Shown: positions 50,925 to 60,155 of the stretch, piece by piece
Layout of the letters: each line of letters begins with the position of its first letter
Position numbering within the stretch: position 1 is the first letter of the stretch
Assembly (NCBI RefSeq): GCF_025854375.1
Contig: NZ_CP107575.1
Span: forward strand, 2,852,001-2,916,000
DNA length: 64,000 nt
Direction of reading: 5' to 3'
From: Glutamicibacter sp. JL.03c
Lineage (GTDB): Bacteria; Actinomycetota; Actinomycetes; Actinomycetales; Micrococcaceae
The notes under the pieces: generated by a model
Told to the model about the DNA's origin: nothing
What the model saw: the letters and a program-made list of their open reading frames with translations, nothing else
Databases searched by the model: none
Made by a program: the position numbers and the translations under genes

Positions 50925-52393
50925 CCCAGGTATTCCTCGGCATGCCCGCTGGCGGACAGGGCAACCTGTTCGAAACCGAGCCATTCCCCAAGGCGGCGCA
51001 CCGCGAACTGGGCAACACCCAGATGCGCAAGAACCTGCGCCATGCCACCCACACCATCCGCGACAAGCGGCTGAAGGTCGTGGGCGAGCTTCCCGACTGG
51101 GAAGCCCTGCGCGATGCGGGCAGCACCATCAAGAACAACTCCATGGCCACCCTCGAAGAACGCCTGCTCGAGTTCGAAAAGAATTTCACCGCGCGTGGCG
51201 GCGTGGTCCACTGGGCCCGCGACGCCGATGAAGCGAACAAGATCGTCACCGAACTGGTCAAGGCCACCGGCTCCCAGGAAGTGGTCAAGGTCAAGTCCAT
51301 GGCCACCCAGGAAATCGGGCTCAACGAGCACTTGGAAGCCGAAGGCATCGACGCCTTCGAAACCGACCTTGCCGAACTGATCGTCCAGCTCGGGCACGAT
51401 AAGCCAAGCCACATCCTGGTCCCGGCCATCCACAAGAACCGCACCGAAGTGCGCGACATTTTCCTGAGCCAAATGCCGGTGGTCGACCCGAACCTGACCG
51501 ATGAGCCAGCCAAGCTGGCCGAGGCAGCCCGCGCCCACCTGCGCAAGAAGTTCCTCGCTGCCAAGGTCGCGATCTCCGGAGCCAACTTCGCGCTGGCCGA
51601 TACCGGCACCCTGGGCGTCGTGGAATCCGAAGGCAACGGCCGCATGTGCCTGACCCTGCCCGAAACCCTGATCACCGTCATGGGCATCGAGAAGGTCCTG
51701 CCGCATTGGGAGGACGTCGAGGTCTTCATGCAGCTGCTGCCGCGCTCCTCCACCGGCGAGCGCATGAACCCGTACACCTCGCTGTGGACCGGGGTCACCG
51801 AGGACGACGGACCGCAGAACGTGCACATCGTGCTGCTGGATAACGGTCGCACCCGCGCACTGGCCGATCGCTTCGGCCGCAGCGCGCTGAACTGCATCCG
51901 CTGCTCGGCCTGCATGAACGTGTGCCCGGTCTACGAGCGCACCGGCGGCCACGCCTACGGCTCGACCTACCCGGGCCCGATCGGCGCGATCCTCTCCCCG
52001 CTGCTGACCGGCATCGAGGTCGAGGAAAACGGCTCCCTGCCCTACGCATCGTCACTGTGCGGCGCCTGCTACGAAGCCTGCCCGGTCAAGATCAACATCC
52101 CGGAAATCCTGGTGCACCTGCGCGGCGACGATGTGGATGCCAAGCGCGAGAAGCACAAGCTGCCGACCCAGATGGACCTGCTGATGAAGGGCGGGTCCTG
52201 GGCCTTGGGCAAGGGCAAGAATATTGGCCTTCTCGAAAAGGCGCTGCCATTGGGCCGGCTCGCCGCAGGCAAGGACAAGAAGATCAAGAAGCTGCCGGGC
52301 ATCGCTGCCGGGTGGACCCAGAGCCGAGATATTCCAGCCCCGCCCAACAAGTCCTTCCGCGACTGGTGGAGCGACGAAAAGGAGTCCATGTGA
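50921..52393 (+). CDS. lutB: Lactate utilisation iron-sulfur protein LutB
   Basis: 490 aa from GTG. The LUD domain occupies the first 300 residues; then two 4Fe-4S motifs CIRCSACMNVCPVY (about 325) and CGACYEACPVKINIPEILVHLR (about 378) carry electrons. The middle component of the L-lactate dehydrogenase complex, cytosolic. It overlaps lutA and lutC by 4 bp each. Confidence 0.93.
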   Translation: MTQVFLGMPAGGQGNLFETEPFPKAAHRELGNTQMRKNLRHATHTIRDKRLKVVGELPDWEALRDAGSTIKNNSMATLEERLLEFEKNFTARGGVVHWARDADEANKIVTELVKATGSQEVVKVKSMATQEIGLNEHLEAEGIDAFETDLAELIVQLGHDKPSHILVPAIHKNRTEVRDIFLSQMPVVDPNLTDEPAKLAEAARAHLRKKFLAAKVAISGANFALADTGTLGVVESEGNGRMCLTLPETLITVMGIEKVLPHWEDVEVFMQLLPRSSTGERMNPYTSLWTGVTEDDGPQNVHIVLLDNGRTRALADRFGRSALNCIRCSACMNVCPVYERTGGHAYGSTYPGPIGAILSPLLTGIEVEENGSLPYASSLCGACYEACPVKINIPEILVHLRGDDVDAKREKHKLPTQMDLLMKGGSWALGKGKNIGLLEKALPLGRLAAGKDKKIKKLPGIAAGWTQSRDIPAPPNKSFRDWWSDEKESM

Positions 52394-53022
52394 GCGCGAA
52401 AGACGAAATCCTCTCGCGGATCCGTTCGGCCCTGGCCGACACCCCGGCCACCGAAGAGGTTCCCCGCGAATACCGCACCACCTCGGATATGAACGAAGAA
52501 CAGCTGATCGAGCTGCTGGTGGATCGCCTGGTGGACTACAAGGCGGGGGTCGAGGTCATCGAGGCCGCGCAGATTCCCGAGTTCGTGGCCGCCAAGCTCA
52601 AGGACGCTGCCAGCGTCGTCTACCCGCAGGGCCTGGATACCGCATGGCTTTCGGCCTTGGGCCAGAACGTGGAACAGCGCGTTGATGCACCGGGCGCCCG
52701 CTTGAGCGTGGCCGAATTGGATGCCACCAGTGCGGTGGTCACCTCATCGGCGGTCTCCGTGGCCGAGTCGGGAACCATCATCCTCGATGGCCAGCCGGAC
52801 CAGGGACGCCGCGCCATTTCGCTCGTTCCGGACCACCACCTCTGCATTGTTCCGATCTCCACAATCGTGCAGCTGCTGCCCGAAGCCATGCCGCGCCTGT
52901 CCATCACTCGCCCGCTGACCTGGATCTCCGGCCCCTCGGCCACCAGCGATATCGAGCTGGAACGCGTTGAAGGCGTCCACGGTCCACGAACCTTGGATGT
53001 GCTGATGGTGCGCGGGCTGTAA
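52390..53022 (+). CDS. lutC: Lactate utilisation protein LutC (LUD domain)
   Basis: 210 aa. The single LUD domain has the conserved SVAESGTIILDGQPDQGRRAISLVPDHHLCIVP stretch (about residues 125-157) and ends in LTWISGPSATSDIELERVEGVHGPRTLDVLMV. The GTG start at 52390 overlaps the lutB stop and has GGAG 5 bases upstream. Third subunit of the lactate oxidising complex; a strong terminator follows. Confidence 0.92.
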   Translation: MSAKDEILSRIRSALADTPATEEVPREYRTTSDMNEEQLIELLVDRLVDYKAGVEVIEAAQIPEFVAAKLKDAASVVYPQGLDTAWLSALGQNVEQRVDAPGARLSVAELDATSAVVTSSAVSVAESGTIILDGQPDQGRRAISLVPDHHLCIVPISTIVQLLPEAMPRLSITRPLTWISGPSATSDIELERVEGVHGPRTLDVLMVRGL

Positions 53023-53041
53023 ACCACGCATCAAGCATTGC

Positions 53042-53079
53042 GGCCGGTCCCCTCTCCAGAGCTGGAGAGGGGACCGGCC
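53042..53079. terminator. Terminator of lutABC and the zinc operon
   Basis: Perfect 16-bp stem (53042-53057 with 53064-53079), 6-base loop, followed on the plus strand by CCTTTTG. It lies between convergent lutC and the AztD-like gene. Confidence 0.85.
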
Positions 53080-53099
53080 CCTTTTGCCTACTGCTGACG

Positions 53100-54266
53100 C
53101 TACTTGGTGGTCACCGCCATTTCGTTGGGCTCCGCATCCAGCTTCACGGTCGCGGTCTTCTCACCGGTGTCCAGGTCGATCGCGTACAGCGATTTCTTGG
53201 CTGGCTCGCTGACATAGGCGGTGTTGCCGTCAAGGCGCAGGGACGGGTGCGCCTCCTGCCATTGAGCTGGGCCTTCCCACGGGTCGATGGCTTCAAGGCT
53301 TCGGGTGATCTTCCCGGTGCTTGGGTCAATCACGTGGATCTTTCCGTCAGTACCCAGCAAGTAGCCAAGGTCCTGCGGACCACGAGCCACCCCGCGCCAG
53401 GTGTATTCCACGCCCTCAGGCAAGTCGACCACCTGGTAGCTCGGCTTGGCGGTGTCAATCAGGGTGATCTGGTGCAGCAGGCTGCCCTCCGCATCGGGAT
53501 CATCCTTGTAGTCGCCGATCACCAGTTCACTGGTCGGCGAGACATAGGCGTTGCCCATGCGGCCGTAGGCATCCGGGGCGGTGAGCTTGGTGAATTTTCC
53601 ATCCGCGAAGACCAGCGCCCCGTTTTCACAACCGAAGACCGCGCGGCCCTGTGCCGCGGTGCCCTCGCCGTGCACCCCTGGGCAGTCGGTGTTCTCGGCG
53701 ACCTTCTGGTGCTTGCCATCCAGCAGCTGTACTCCGGAGCGCGAGTCGGCATCGCCAATGGTGGTCAGCACCGAGCCATCTTCCAGGGCCACGGATACCC
53801 CGTGGTGCGCCGGCGATTCAACGGTTTGCACCTCCGGCAATTTTCCATCGGCGCCAGCAAGCTCATCGGTGTCGAAGAGCGTGGTGGTTCCGCTGCCGTC
53901 GTCAAAGAGAGCCGTCTTGCCCGCATGCGCAACCACATGTCCGGCAGCCGAAGCGGCGAAGGTGGTCTGTGTGAGCTCCGGGGTCACGGCGTCCAGGACC
54001 TGGAACCCCTTGGACGTGGTGAGCATGAAGTTCTTCCCGTCACCGGCCGAGTTCAGGCGGGTGAACTCTTCGGTGTCGAAGCTCTTGAGCACTTCCAGGC
54101 TCTGCCCATCGAGGACGGAGACCCCGTTGGCGTAGGTCACTGCGACTCGGGTGGGCGTCGTGGCGCTGGAGTCGGCGGCGCTCTGCGCCGAGCAGCCGGT
54201 GGCCAGCAGGCCCAGGACAGCCAGCGCGGACCCGGCTTTGAGTGTGCGAGGTGATGTGATTTTCAT
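53100..54266 (-). CDS. aztD: AztD-like zinc metallochaperone lipoprotein
   Basis: 388 aa. Signal peptide and lipobox LATGC (about residue 25) predict a lipoprotein, followed by a beta-propeller made of repeated strands such as GVSVLDGQSLEVLKSF. It retains SPAHHGVSVALEDGSVLTT (about 155-173) and CPGVHGEGTA...FGCENG (about 200-220), motifs I associate with AztD, the zinc chaperone that hands zinc to AztC. Last gene of the aztB-aztD2-aztC-aztD operon, 19 bp after aztC. Role is family-based inference. Confidence 0.8.
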   Translation of the reverse strand: MKITSPRTLKAGSALAVLGLLATGCSAQSAADSSATTPTRVAVTYANGVSVLDGQSLEVLKSFDTEEFTRLNSAGDGKNFMLTTSKGFQVLDAVTPELTQTTFAASAAGHVVAHAGKTALFDDGSGTTTLFDTDELAGADGKLPEVQTVESPAHHGVSVALEDGSVLTTIGDADSRSGVQLLDGKHQKVAENTDCPGVHGEGTAAQGRAVFGCENGALVFADGKFTKLTAPDAYGRMGNAYVSPTSELVIGDYKDDPDAEGSLLHQITLIDTAKPSYQVVDLPEGVEYTWRGVARGPQDLGYLLGTDGKIHVIDPSTGKITRSLEAIDPWEGPAQWQEAHPSLRLDGNTAYVSEPAKKSLYAIDLDTGEKTATVKLDAEPNEMAVTTK

Positions 54267-54285
54267 GGTTCCTTTCTTGTTGCGC

Positions 54286-55209
54286 TTAGTTGCGCAGGGC
54301 TTGGGTGATTCGTTCGGTGTTTACTTGCATCATCTGCAGATAGCTGTCGGCGCCTTCGTCGGGAAGGGTCAGCGACTCTGAATACAGCTCTACGATCTGC
54401 ACGTCGATGTTGGCTTCTTGGGCCAGTGCCCGGGCCAGCTTGTCGGGTTGGGCTGATTCGACGAAGATTGCCCGGACCTTCGAGCTGCGGATGGCCTCGG
54501 CCAGGGAAGCCAGATCCGCGGCGCTTGGCGAGGCCAACGTAGTTCCAGAAGGAATCACTGCCCCGATGGTTCGAAAACCGAAGCTGTCGGCGAGATATCC
54601 AAAGACATGGTGATTGGTGACCAAGGCACGGGAAGCTTCCGGAATCTGCTCGAATGATTCGCTCATCTGCTGTTGCAGCCCGGACAGCTCGCTTCGGTAG
54701 GCCAGGACATCAGCCTGCAGCTGTTCTTTGGAGACTCCGGGAACCTGCCCCAAGTCTTCTTCCAAGGCATCAACGACGTCGATCATGCGCGCAGGATCGG
54801 TCCAGAAGTGCGGGTCCTTGGAATCGCTGGATCCCGAAACGTTCAAGACCTTCACGTGGTCGGTTGCCACGAAGTGGTTGTCCCCGGCGGCGTCGACCGC
54901 TTCCAGCTGGCGTTGCAAGCCTTCTTCTAGATTCAGCCCGTTGGACACCACCAGATCTGCCTCGTTGAGTACGGCGGCCTGCTGGGCCGAGATCTCGAAG
55001 GAATGCGGATCAACATTGGCCGGCATGAGCGTATGAACCTCTGCTTGGTCGCCGGCAAGATTCTGCACAACGTCCGCGAGGATGTTGGTGGTGACCACGA
55101 TGTTTGGCTTGTCGTCCTGTTGCGCGGTGCCGATGCAGCCGGTCAGGATCAGCGGCAGCACCGCCAATGCAGCCAGCGCCTTGCCGGCGTTCGTGGCGTA
55201 GCTTCTCAA
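54286..55209 (-). CDS. aztC: Zinc ABC transporter substrate-binding lipoprotein (AztC-like)
   Basis: 307 aa cluster A-I metal-binding protein. Lipobox LTGC near residue 25, then IVVTTNILADVVQNLAGD and the three His ligands in NVDPHSFEIS (about 68), SKDPHFWTDP (about 132) and LVTNHHVFGYLAD (about 200). The fourth ligand site reads ELYSESL, with Glu where Asp is usual. It lacks the long His-rich loop of ZnuA, as expected for an AztC that receives zinc from AztD. TTG start overlaps the preceding gene stop. Confidence 0.87.
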   Translation of the reverse strand: MRSYATNAGKALAALAVLPLILTGCIGTAQQDDKPNIVVTTNILADVVQNLAGDQAEVHTLMPANVDPHSFEISAQQAAVLNEADLVVSNGLNLEEGLQRQLEAVDAAGDNHFVATDHVKVLNVSGSSDSKDPHFWTDPARMIDVVDALEEDLGQVPGVSKEQLQADVLAYRSELSGLQQQMSESFEQIPEASRALVTNHHVFGYLADSFGFRTIGAVIPSGTTLASPSAADLASLAEAIRSSKVRAIFVESAQPDKLARALAQEANIDVQIVELYSESLTLPDEGADSYLQMMQVNTERITQALRN

Positions 55210-56453
55210 TTGCCCACCTGCGTCATCCAGATGGGATCGGTGCCGGGGCTGAGGGTTCGTGCGATGCGTGCCGAGTCGGCAAAGTCGATTTCATAGACGC
55301 GTTTTTCGGCTGGCGCATTGACATACGCGCGCTGCGCGTCAAGAACCAGATTCACGCTGTCCAAGGCCTGCGCATCCTGCAGGCTCTTCTTCAGCAGCGG
55401 CTCGGTGGTGCCGATGACTTTTCCGGATTCTGTCGAATACACCAGCACGCGACCCTGGGCATCGAGCGCCACCACGTGCCCCTTGGCGTCACCTACGGCG
55501 CTGACCTTGCGCAGTTCCTGATCGCTCATCACCTTGGTCATCGTCAGGTTCCGGGTATTGATAACCCAGGCACCCCGTTCCCCCGCCGCAGCGGCTACGA
55601 CAGGGCGCGACTTGCGATGGCTGAGTTCTTTGATGCGCTGGTCAGCGCTCGTTCCCTTGGGATACTTCAGCAAGGAAAACTCCACGCCTCCTGCCTGCTT
55701 TTCGGACGCTACGACGATTCCCTGGTCGCAGGCGATAGCCAATCCGGCTGCCGTGTGGGTCGCGTCTGCGGGGTTTCCGCACTCGCTGTGGGCCCCCTCG
55801 ACTCGATGCCCTTGCGCATCGAGGTACTGCACCTGGGCCGGCTGGGACGCGCTGGCGGGCTCGCTTTGGACGGCCCCGTCGCCTAGCGGGGCTATCAGTC
55901 CTTGATGGGCTGCTGCTTGCGTGGTGAATCGCTCGCTAATGCGGCCTTCGGCGAGTTCTGCATTATCGAGCAGGATTCCCTTGCCGGTTTCGGGAAAATA
56001 CACGCCAGTACTTCCCGCAGTGGACAGGGGTCCGCCGATGGTTCGCGCCGGACCTTCTCCGGACACCAGGCCCACCTGCTGTGGTGTGCCACGGTAGTAA
56101 TGGAAGTGGTCTGTGTGATTCCAGCTCCACATTCCGCTATCCAGTACTTCGACTCCGGAACCGGTATCAGCGAAAAGGTAGCGCCCGTCAGTCTCCAGGT
56201 TCACGACGTCGGGCAGCTGTGGCAAGTCGATCTCTTCGTCACTGAGCAGATCCAGCATGCCGGTCTTGCCTGATTCATCAATCGTGACCAGATGCAGCGG
56301 CGCTTCGGGCATTTCTTGCGCCCCTTCCACTGCCCCGTGGTCGGATGGTTCGGCAGTGGTTTGCTGACTTGTTGCCACCGGATTCGAGGCGCAGCCTGCC
56401 AGCAGGGCTCCGCCCACCAGCGCTGCGGTCAATCCATAGATTTTGGCCTTCAT
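55206..56453 (-). CDS. Second AztD-like propeller lipoprotein
   Basis: 415 aa. Lipobox LLAGC (about residue 20) and propeller-like repeats as in the 53100 gene. It carries MWSWNHTDHFHYYRG (about 108-122), a His/Asp-rich zinc-site candidate not found in the other copy, but has lost the AHHG and CPGVHGE motifs (AHQG and CGNPADATH instead). The two copies have split the metal-site motifs between them. It overlaps aztB and aztC by 4 bp each, so it is an integral operon member. Confidence 0.75.
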   Translation of the reverse strand: MKAKIYGLTAALVGGALLAGCASNPVATSQQTTAEPSDHGAVEGAQEMPEAPLHLVTIDESGKTGMLDLLSDEEIDLPQLPDVVNLETDGRYLFADTGSGVEVLDSGMWSWNHTDHFHYYRGTPQQVGLVSGEGPARTIGGPLSTAGSTGVYFPETGKGILLDNAELAEGRISERFTTQAAAHQGLIAPLGDGAVQSEPASASQPAQVQYLDAQGHRVEGAHSECGNPADATHTAAGLAIACDQGIVVASEKQAGGVEFSLLKYPKGTSADQRIKELSHRKSRPVVAAAAGERGAWVINTRNLTMTKVMSDQELRKVSAVGDAKGHVVALDAQGRVLVYSTESGKVIGTTEPLLKKSLQDAQALDSVNLVLDAQRAYVNAPAEKRVYEIDFADSARIARTLSPGTDPIWMTQVGN

Positions 56454-57319
56454 TTGGCACTTTCACGTTGTAGGGGTAATTCGTTTTCGGTTAATGCGTG
56501 GGGTTTCGGGCGGCGTGTGAGCACTCGGCGCATCAGCGCTGAGATTCCTGCAAGCCCGATAGCCAGACAGGAGATCGAGGGGCCGGCGGCCGTTTGGGCG
56601 TACCAGGAAATGAGCAGTCCCCCGGCGACACTGAGCACTCCGATGCATGCAGAGACCGCCATGATTGCGGGGATTCGGTTGACCCATGCTTTGGCTGCCA
56701 CGACAGGTGCCAGCAGCATTCCGACCACAAGCAAGGTGCCCACCGATCGGAACGATGCGGTGATGGCCAAGGCGACTAGCGCCACCAGCATGATCTGCGC
56801 CAACCCAGGCCTGAGCCCCAGGGTCTGGGCGATGCGGGTGTCGAAGGCGCTGGCGACAAAGGCCCGATGGAATTTCGCCGCGATGGCCATGCTGAGCAGG
56901 AGCGCCGCGGCCAATAGCCATAGATCTGCAGTGGAGATGGCCAGTATGTCTCCGAAAAGCATGCTCGTGGCGTCGGTGGCAAAGCTGCGCGAATGGGAGA
57001 CGATGATGATTCCCAAGGACAGCATGCCCACAAATACCAGGCCGATGCTGGTGTCGTAGGAGAGTTTTCCGCGACGCTGCATCGCCCCGAGCAGCCCGGT
57101 CATCACCACAGCACTGACACCGGCGCCGAGCATCACGGGCAGTCCCAGAACAGTGGCGATGGCTACGCCGGGCAGCATGCCGTGGCCGATGGCTTCCCCG
57201 AGGAATGCCATCCCCCGGATGACCACCCAGGTTCCGGCGACAGCACAGATCACGGCGACAAGGCAGCCGCCGATGAGGGCGCGCTCCATGAAGTCAGATG
57301 CGAAAGGATTGATGAACAC
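56450..57319 (-). CDS. aztB: Zinc ABC transporter permease (AztB-like)
   Basis: 289 aa ABC-3 family permease with about 8-9 helices. The motif VIRGMAFLGEAIGHGMLPGVAIATVLGLP (about 34-62) is the hallmark of Zn/Mn permeases, and LGLRPGLAQIMLVALVALAITASFRSVGTLLVVGMLLAPVVAA (about 165-208) the coupling region. First gene of the minus-strand zinc operon, divergent from the ATPase across a Zur-type box. Confidence 0.9.
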   Translation of the reverse strand: MFINPFASDFMERALIGGCLVAVICAVAGTWVVIRGMAFLGEAIGHGMLPGVAIATVLGLPVMLGAGVSAVVMTGLLGAMQRRGKLSYDTSIGLVFVGMLSLGIIIVSHSRSFATDATSMLFGDILAISTADLWLLAAALLLSMAIAAKFHRAFVASAFDTRIAQTLGLRPGLAQIMLVALVALAITASFRSVGTLLVVGMLLAPVVAAKAWVNRIPAIMAVSACIGVLSVAGGLLISWYAQTAAGPSISCLAIGLAGISALMRRVLTRRPKPHALTENELPLQRESAK

Positions 57320-57340
57320 ATCGTACAGAGTAACCTTAAA

Positions 57341-57355
57341 TGAGAATCATTATCA
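57341..57355. promoter_or_regulatory. Zur box between divergent zinc transport genes
   Basis: TGAGAATCATTATCA fits the 7-1-7 Zur/Fur-type dyad TGANAATNATTNTCA with one asymmetry. It is centred 25 bp from the aztA ATG and 29 bp from the aztB start, inside a 53-bp gap, so one bound dimer could repress both transcripts when zinc is sufficient. Metal identity is inferred from the transporter. Confidence 0.75.
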
Positions 57356-57372
57356 ATTGATACACTGGAGCC

Positions 57373-58026
57373 ATGACAAATCTTTCCCCCTTGGTCCGCG
57401 TTCACGAGGTGCACTTCTCCTACGGGCACGAGCAGGTCCTGCATGGCGTTTCCCTGTCAGTGAATCCCGGCGAGATTCTTGCCATCACCGGTGCCAACGG
57501 ATCCGGGAAATCAACATTGCTGGAGCTGATCGCCGGGACCAATGTCCCTAGCCACGGCCACATCGAGCGCATCGTTCCGGTGGCCCTCGTTGTCCAGCGC
57601 CCCAACATTCCCGCCGGGTTGCCGCTCACTGTTGCGGATGTAGTCGCATTGGGCACTTGGCGAACCCGTGCTTCTCGCGCGCAGGTCAGGGAATCAATCA
57701 CCGGGGCCCTCAGCCGGGTGGGACTTTCCGGATTCGAACGCCGCAATTTCGCCCAGCTGTCCGGAGGGCAACGGCAACGCACACTCATTGCCCAGGGACT
57801 GGTGCAGCAAACCCCTGTGTTGCTGCTTGATGAACCCCTGGCTGCTTTGGACGCTGGCAGCCGGGAAAAGATCCACGAAATCCTTCGCGCCGAAGCGAAC
57901 CACGGCACCGCGGTGGTACTGGTGACCCATGACCAGGATTCCCAAGGATTAGCGGACCGGACCATCACCTTGCGTGACGGGCGCATTGCGCCTCACGTGA
58001 TCTTGAGCGGCGCAATCGACCGATAG
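57373..58026 (+). CDS. aztA: Zinc ABC transporter ATPase (AztA-like)
   Basis: 217 aa. Walker A GANGSGKST (about residues 37-45), ABC signature QLSGGQRQRTLIAQGL (about 133) and Walker B VLLLDEPLAALD (about 154) are intact. It is short, lacking any C-terminal extension, as in metal ABC ATPases. It energises the AztB permease encoded on the opposite strand; splitting the ATPase from the rest by a divergent promoter keeps both under one Zur site. Confidence 0.9.
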   Translation: MTNLSPLVRVHEVHFSYGHEQVLHGVSLSVNPGEILAITGANGSGKSTLLELIAGTNVPSHGHIERIVPVALVVQRPNIPAGLPLTVADVVALGTWRTRASRAQVRESITGALSRVGLSGFERRNFAQLSGGQRQRTLIAQGLVQQTPVLLLDEPLAALDAGSREKIHEILRAEANHGTAVVLVTHDQDSQGLADRTITLRDGRIAPHVILSGAIDR

Positions 58027-58152
58027 CCAAGAAGGCAGCCCATCCACACTCAGTGATGGCGCTCGTCGACGTTCATGTTCGCAGTGACCAAATTTTCGCG
58101 ATACGTCTGCTTACATTGGTGGGTAAGCCGAAGCATTCCTTGAAGGACGGTC

Positions 58153-59322
58153 ATGACCCAGCAGCCACCACCGGAACCGGTACATGCCGTTCCCGACTCA
58201 GCGCTGCGCTTCATTGGGTTCTTGTCGTTTTTCGACCGGTACGGCACCCCGCCGATGCTCCTGGCACTCTCGCTGGGTACCTCGTTGGATTTCGCCCAGG
58301 CAGTGCAGCTCATTGCCGCATACTCGTTGTTCTACGCCATCGGGCAGCCGCTGTGGGGACTGGTCAGCGATCGCTTTGGCCGCCTGCTTGTCCTTCGCTC
58401 GGCGCTGGTCGGCGCCGGCATTGGCGCGCTGGCGAGCATCTTGTTCAGCGATTATGTGCCATTGCTTGTCGCACGCTGTTTTACCGGACTGATGTTCGGC
58501 GCTCTGTATCCCACCCTGCTGACCTTGCTCGGCGACACCCGCCAAGGCGTGGAACGTGCTCGCGGCCTCTCCGACCTTCAGATCTATTCGTCACTGGGGA
58601 CCACGTTGGCAACGGTTTCCGCCGGAGCGCTGGCGACCTACCTTGATTGGCGGCTGGTGTTTGCACTGCCTGCCGCAGGATGCGCGGCCGCACTGTATTC
58701 ATTGCGGCGAGTGCGCGAGCCACAGCATTCACGCACGGGGTTCAGCTTGATCGCGGCCTTGCGCCCGATGAATCTGGCCCTGTACGCCATTGTGTTCTTG
58801 GAGGGTGCGCTGCTCATGGGGTTGCTGACCTACATCGTTCCAGCCTTGCAGCACACCGGCGTATCCGTTGGATTTGCGGGCATCTTGGGGTGCGGGTTTG
58901 CCGTTGGCGTGATCCTTGGCGCGCGGCTGATGCGGCGCTTGGTGGCCCGCTTCTCTAGAACCTGGCTGATCAGCTGCGGAGGACTCGTGCTGTGCGGAGC
59001 TTTCCTGCCCTCGGCATTCTGGCCCTCGGCATTGTCCTACACGGCCACAGCGCTGCTTTTGGGTGCCACGAACGCCATCATGCATTCGTCGATGCAAGGC
59101 TGGGCCACCGATATCGCGCCCGATGCCCGGGCAACGACGGTGTCATTCTTCGTGTTTTCACTATTTGCCGGCGCTTCGGTGGCAACTTATCTCAGCGCAG
59201 CCATGGCCGAAGAAGGGCACTACGCGCAGATCTTCGGTTACGGCCTTGGCTTGAGCTTGGTGCTGGTAGTCGTTGCCGCTGGAACCCATGCGCTGTGGCG
59301 CAAAAGCACCTCGGCAAACTAG
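58153..59322 (+). CDS. MFS transporter
   Basis: 389 aa, 12 predicted helices. The loop 2-3 signature is GQPLWGLVSDRFGRLLVLR (about 60-78), followed by GFSLIAALRPMNL in the central loop. AAGGA precedes the ATG. The substrate cannot be told; drug or metabolite export is typical. It starts 126 bp after aztA and converges with the LysE-family gene. Confidence 0.85.
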   Translation: MTQQPPPEPVHAVPDSALRFIGFLSFFDRYGTPPMLLALSLGTSLDFAQAVQLIAAYSLFYAIGQPLWGLVSDRFGRLLVLRSALVGAGIGALASILFSDYVPLLVARCFTGLMFGALYPTLLTLLGDTRQGVERARGLSDLQIYSSLGTTLATVSAGALATYLDWRLVFALPAAGCAAALYSLRRVREPQHSRTGFSLIAALRPMNLALYAIVFLEGALLMGLLTYIVPALQHTGVSVGFAGILGCGFAVGVILGARLMRRLVARFSRTWLISCGGLVLCGAFLPSAFWPSALSYTATALLLGATNAIMHSSMQGWATDIAPDARATTVSFFVFSLFAGASVATYLSAAMAEEGHYAQIFGYGLGLSLVLVVVAAGTHALWRKSTSAN

Positions 59323-59342
59323 GAATCAAGCACCCTAGCTGG

Positions 59343-59996
59343 TTACTTGAACGCGCTGATGATCACGCCTACCCCCATCAGGAATAACGCGGCACAGGCA
59401 GTCCATTCCAGGCGCAACGCGATTTCCGGGCGCTTGAACCAGTGCATTGCCTTTGCCGCTGCCGTGCTCAAGATCAGCATGTACAGGAATCCAACGGACG
59501 CGAAGATGGCACCCAGACCCATGCCCCAGAGGAAGGTATTCGAATCCTTGGGGATGAAGCTTGGCACCATGGCCAGGAACAACAGGCCCAGCTTGGGATT
59601 CAACGCGGCCGAAAGCATGCCGGAGGTAAAGGTCTGGCCCAGCGAGTGATCGGCCTGGCGCGGCCCCTCGCGGGTTTCGGTCCGGGCGATGGCACTGTCC
59701 GCTTTCGCGACAGCCCGGGATTTCAAGAATCCCGTCAGGCCGAGATAAACGAGATACAGCCCACCAAGTATCGCGATGATGGTCTCGACTTTGGGATACC
59801 GCTGAATCACCGAGGCGGCTCCCGCTCCGGCCAATGTCGCCCAGGCGAAAATGGCTACCATCATGCCGAGCGCTGCGACGATTCCGTGCATTTGCCGTAC
59901 CAGCGAATATCGCAGCACGAGGAAGGTGTCTGGTCCCGGTGAAAGTGTCACCATGACGCACACGCCGAGATACGCGCAGAAGGAAGCCCAAGTCAT
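59343..59996 (-). CDS. LysE/RhtB family amino acid exporter
   Basis: 217 aa, six helices. Family signature LGVCVMVTLSPGPDTFLVLRYSLVRQMHGIVAALGMM (about 10-45), with GLYLVYLGLTGFLKSR (about 80) and FTSGMLSAALNPKLGLLFLAMVPSFI (about 125-150). It exports amino acids or homoserine-like solutes. ATG 59996 gives the family length; there is no clear ribosome site, but TAAACT 12 bases upstream suggests a leaderless transcript. Confidence 0.85.
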   Translation of the reverse strand: MTWASFCAYLGVCVMVTLSPGPDTFLVLRYSLVRQMHGIVAALGMMVAIFAWATLAGAGAASVIQRYPKVETIIAILGGLYLVYLGLTGFLKSRAVAKADSAIARTETREGPRQADHSLGQTFTSGMLSAALNPKLGLLFLAMVPSFIPKDSNTFLWGMGLGAIFASVGFLYMLILSTAAAKAMHWFKRPEIALRLEWTACAALFLMGVGVIISAFK

Positions 59997-60155
59997 AATG
60001 CACCAGTTTAGAAATGCCATGGCCCGCCGGACCAAAAAGGTGACGAGATCATGTCTGTGTTCCAGTCGTACTGCCACACTTTTTGCTGGTTCTTACCAGA
60101 ATTGGCCTAAAAGTTGATTTAATAGGTTCACCAACGAGTTTGAAAGCAGGCGGCA

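Noticed and set aside
50582-51952. Minus-strand open frame of 456 codons
   Set aside because: Antisense to lutA and lutB, which have intact motifs and overlapping starts.
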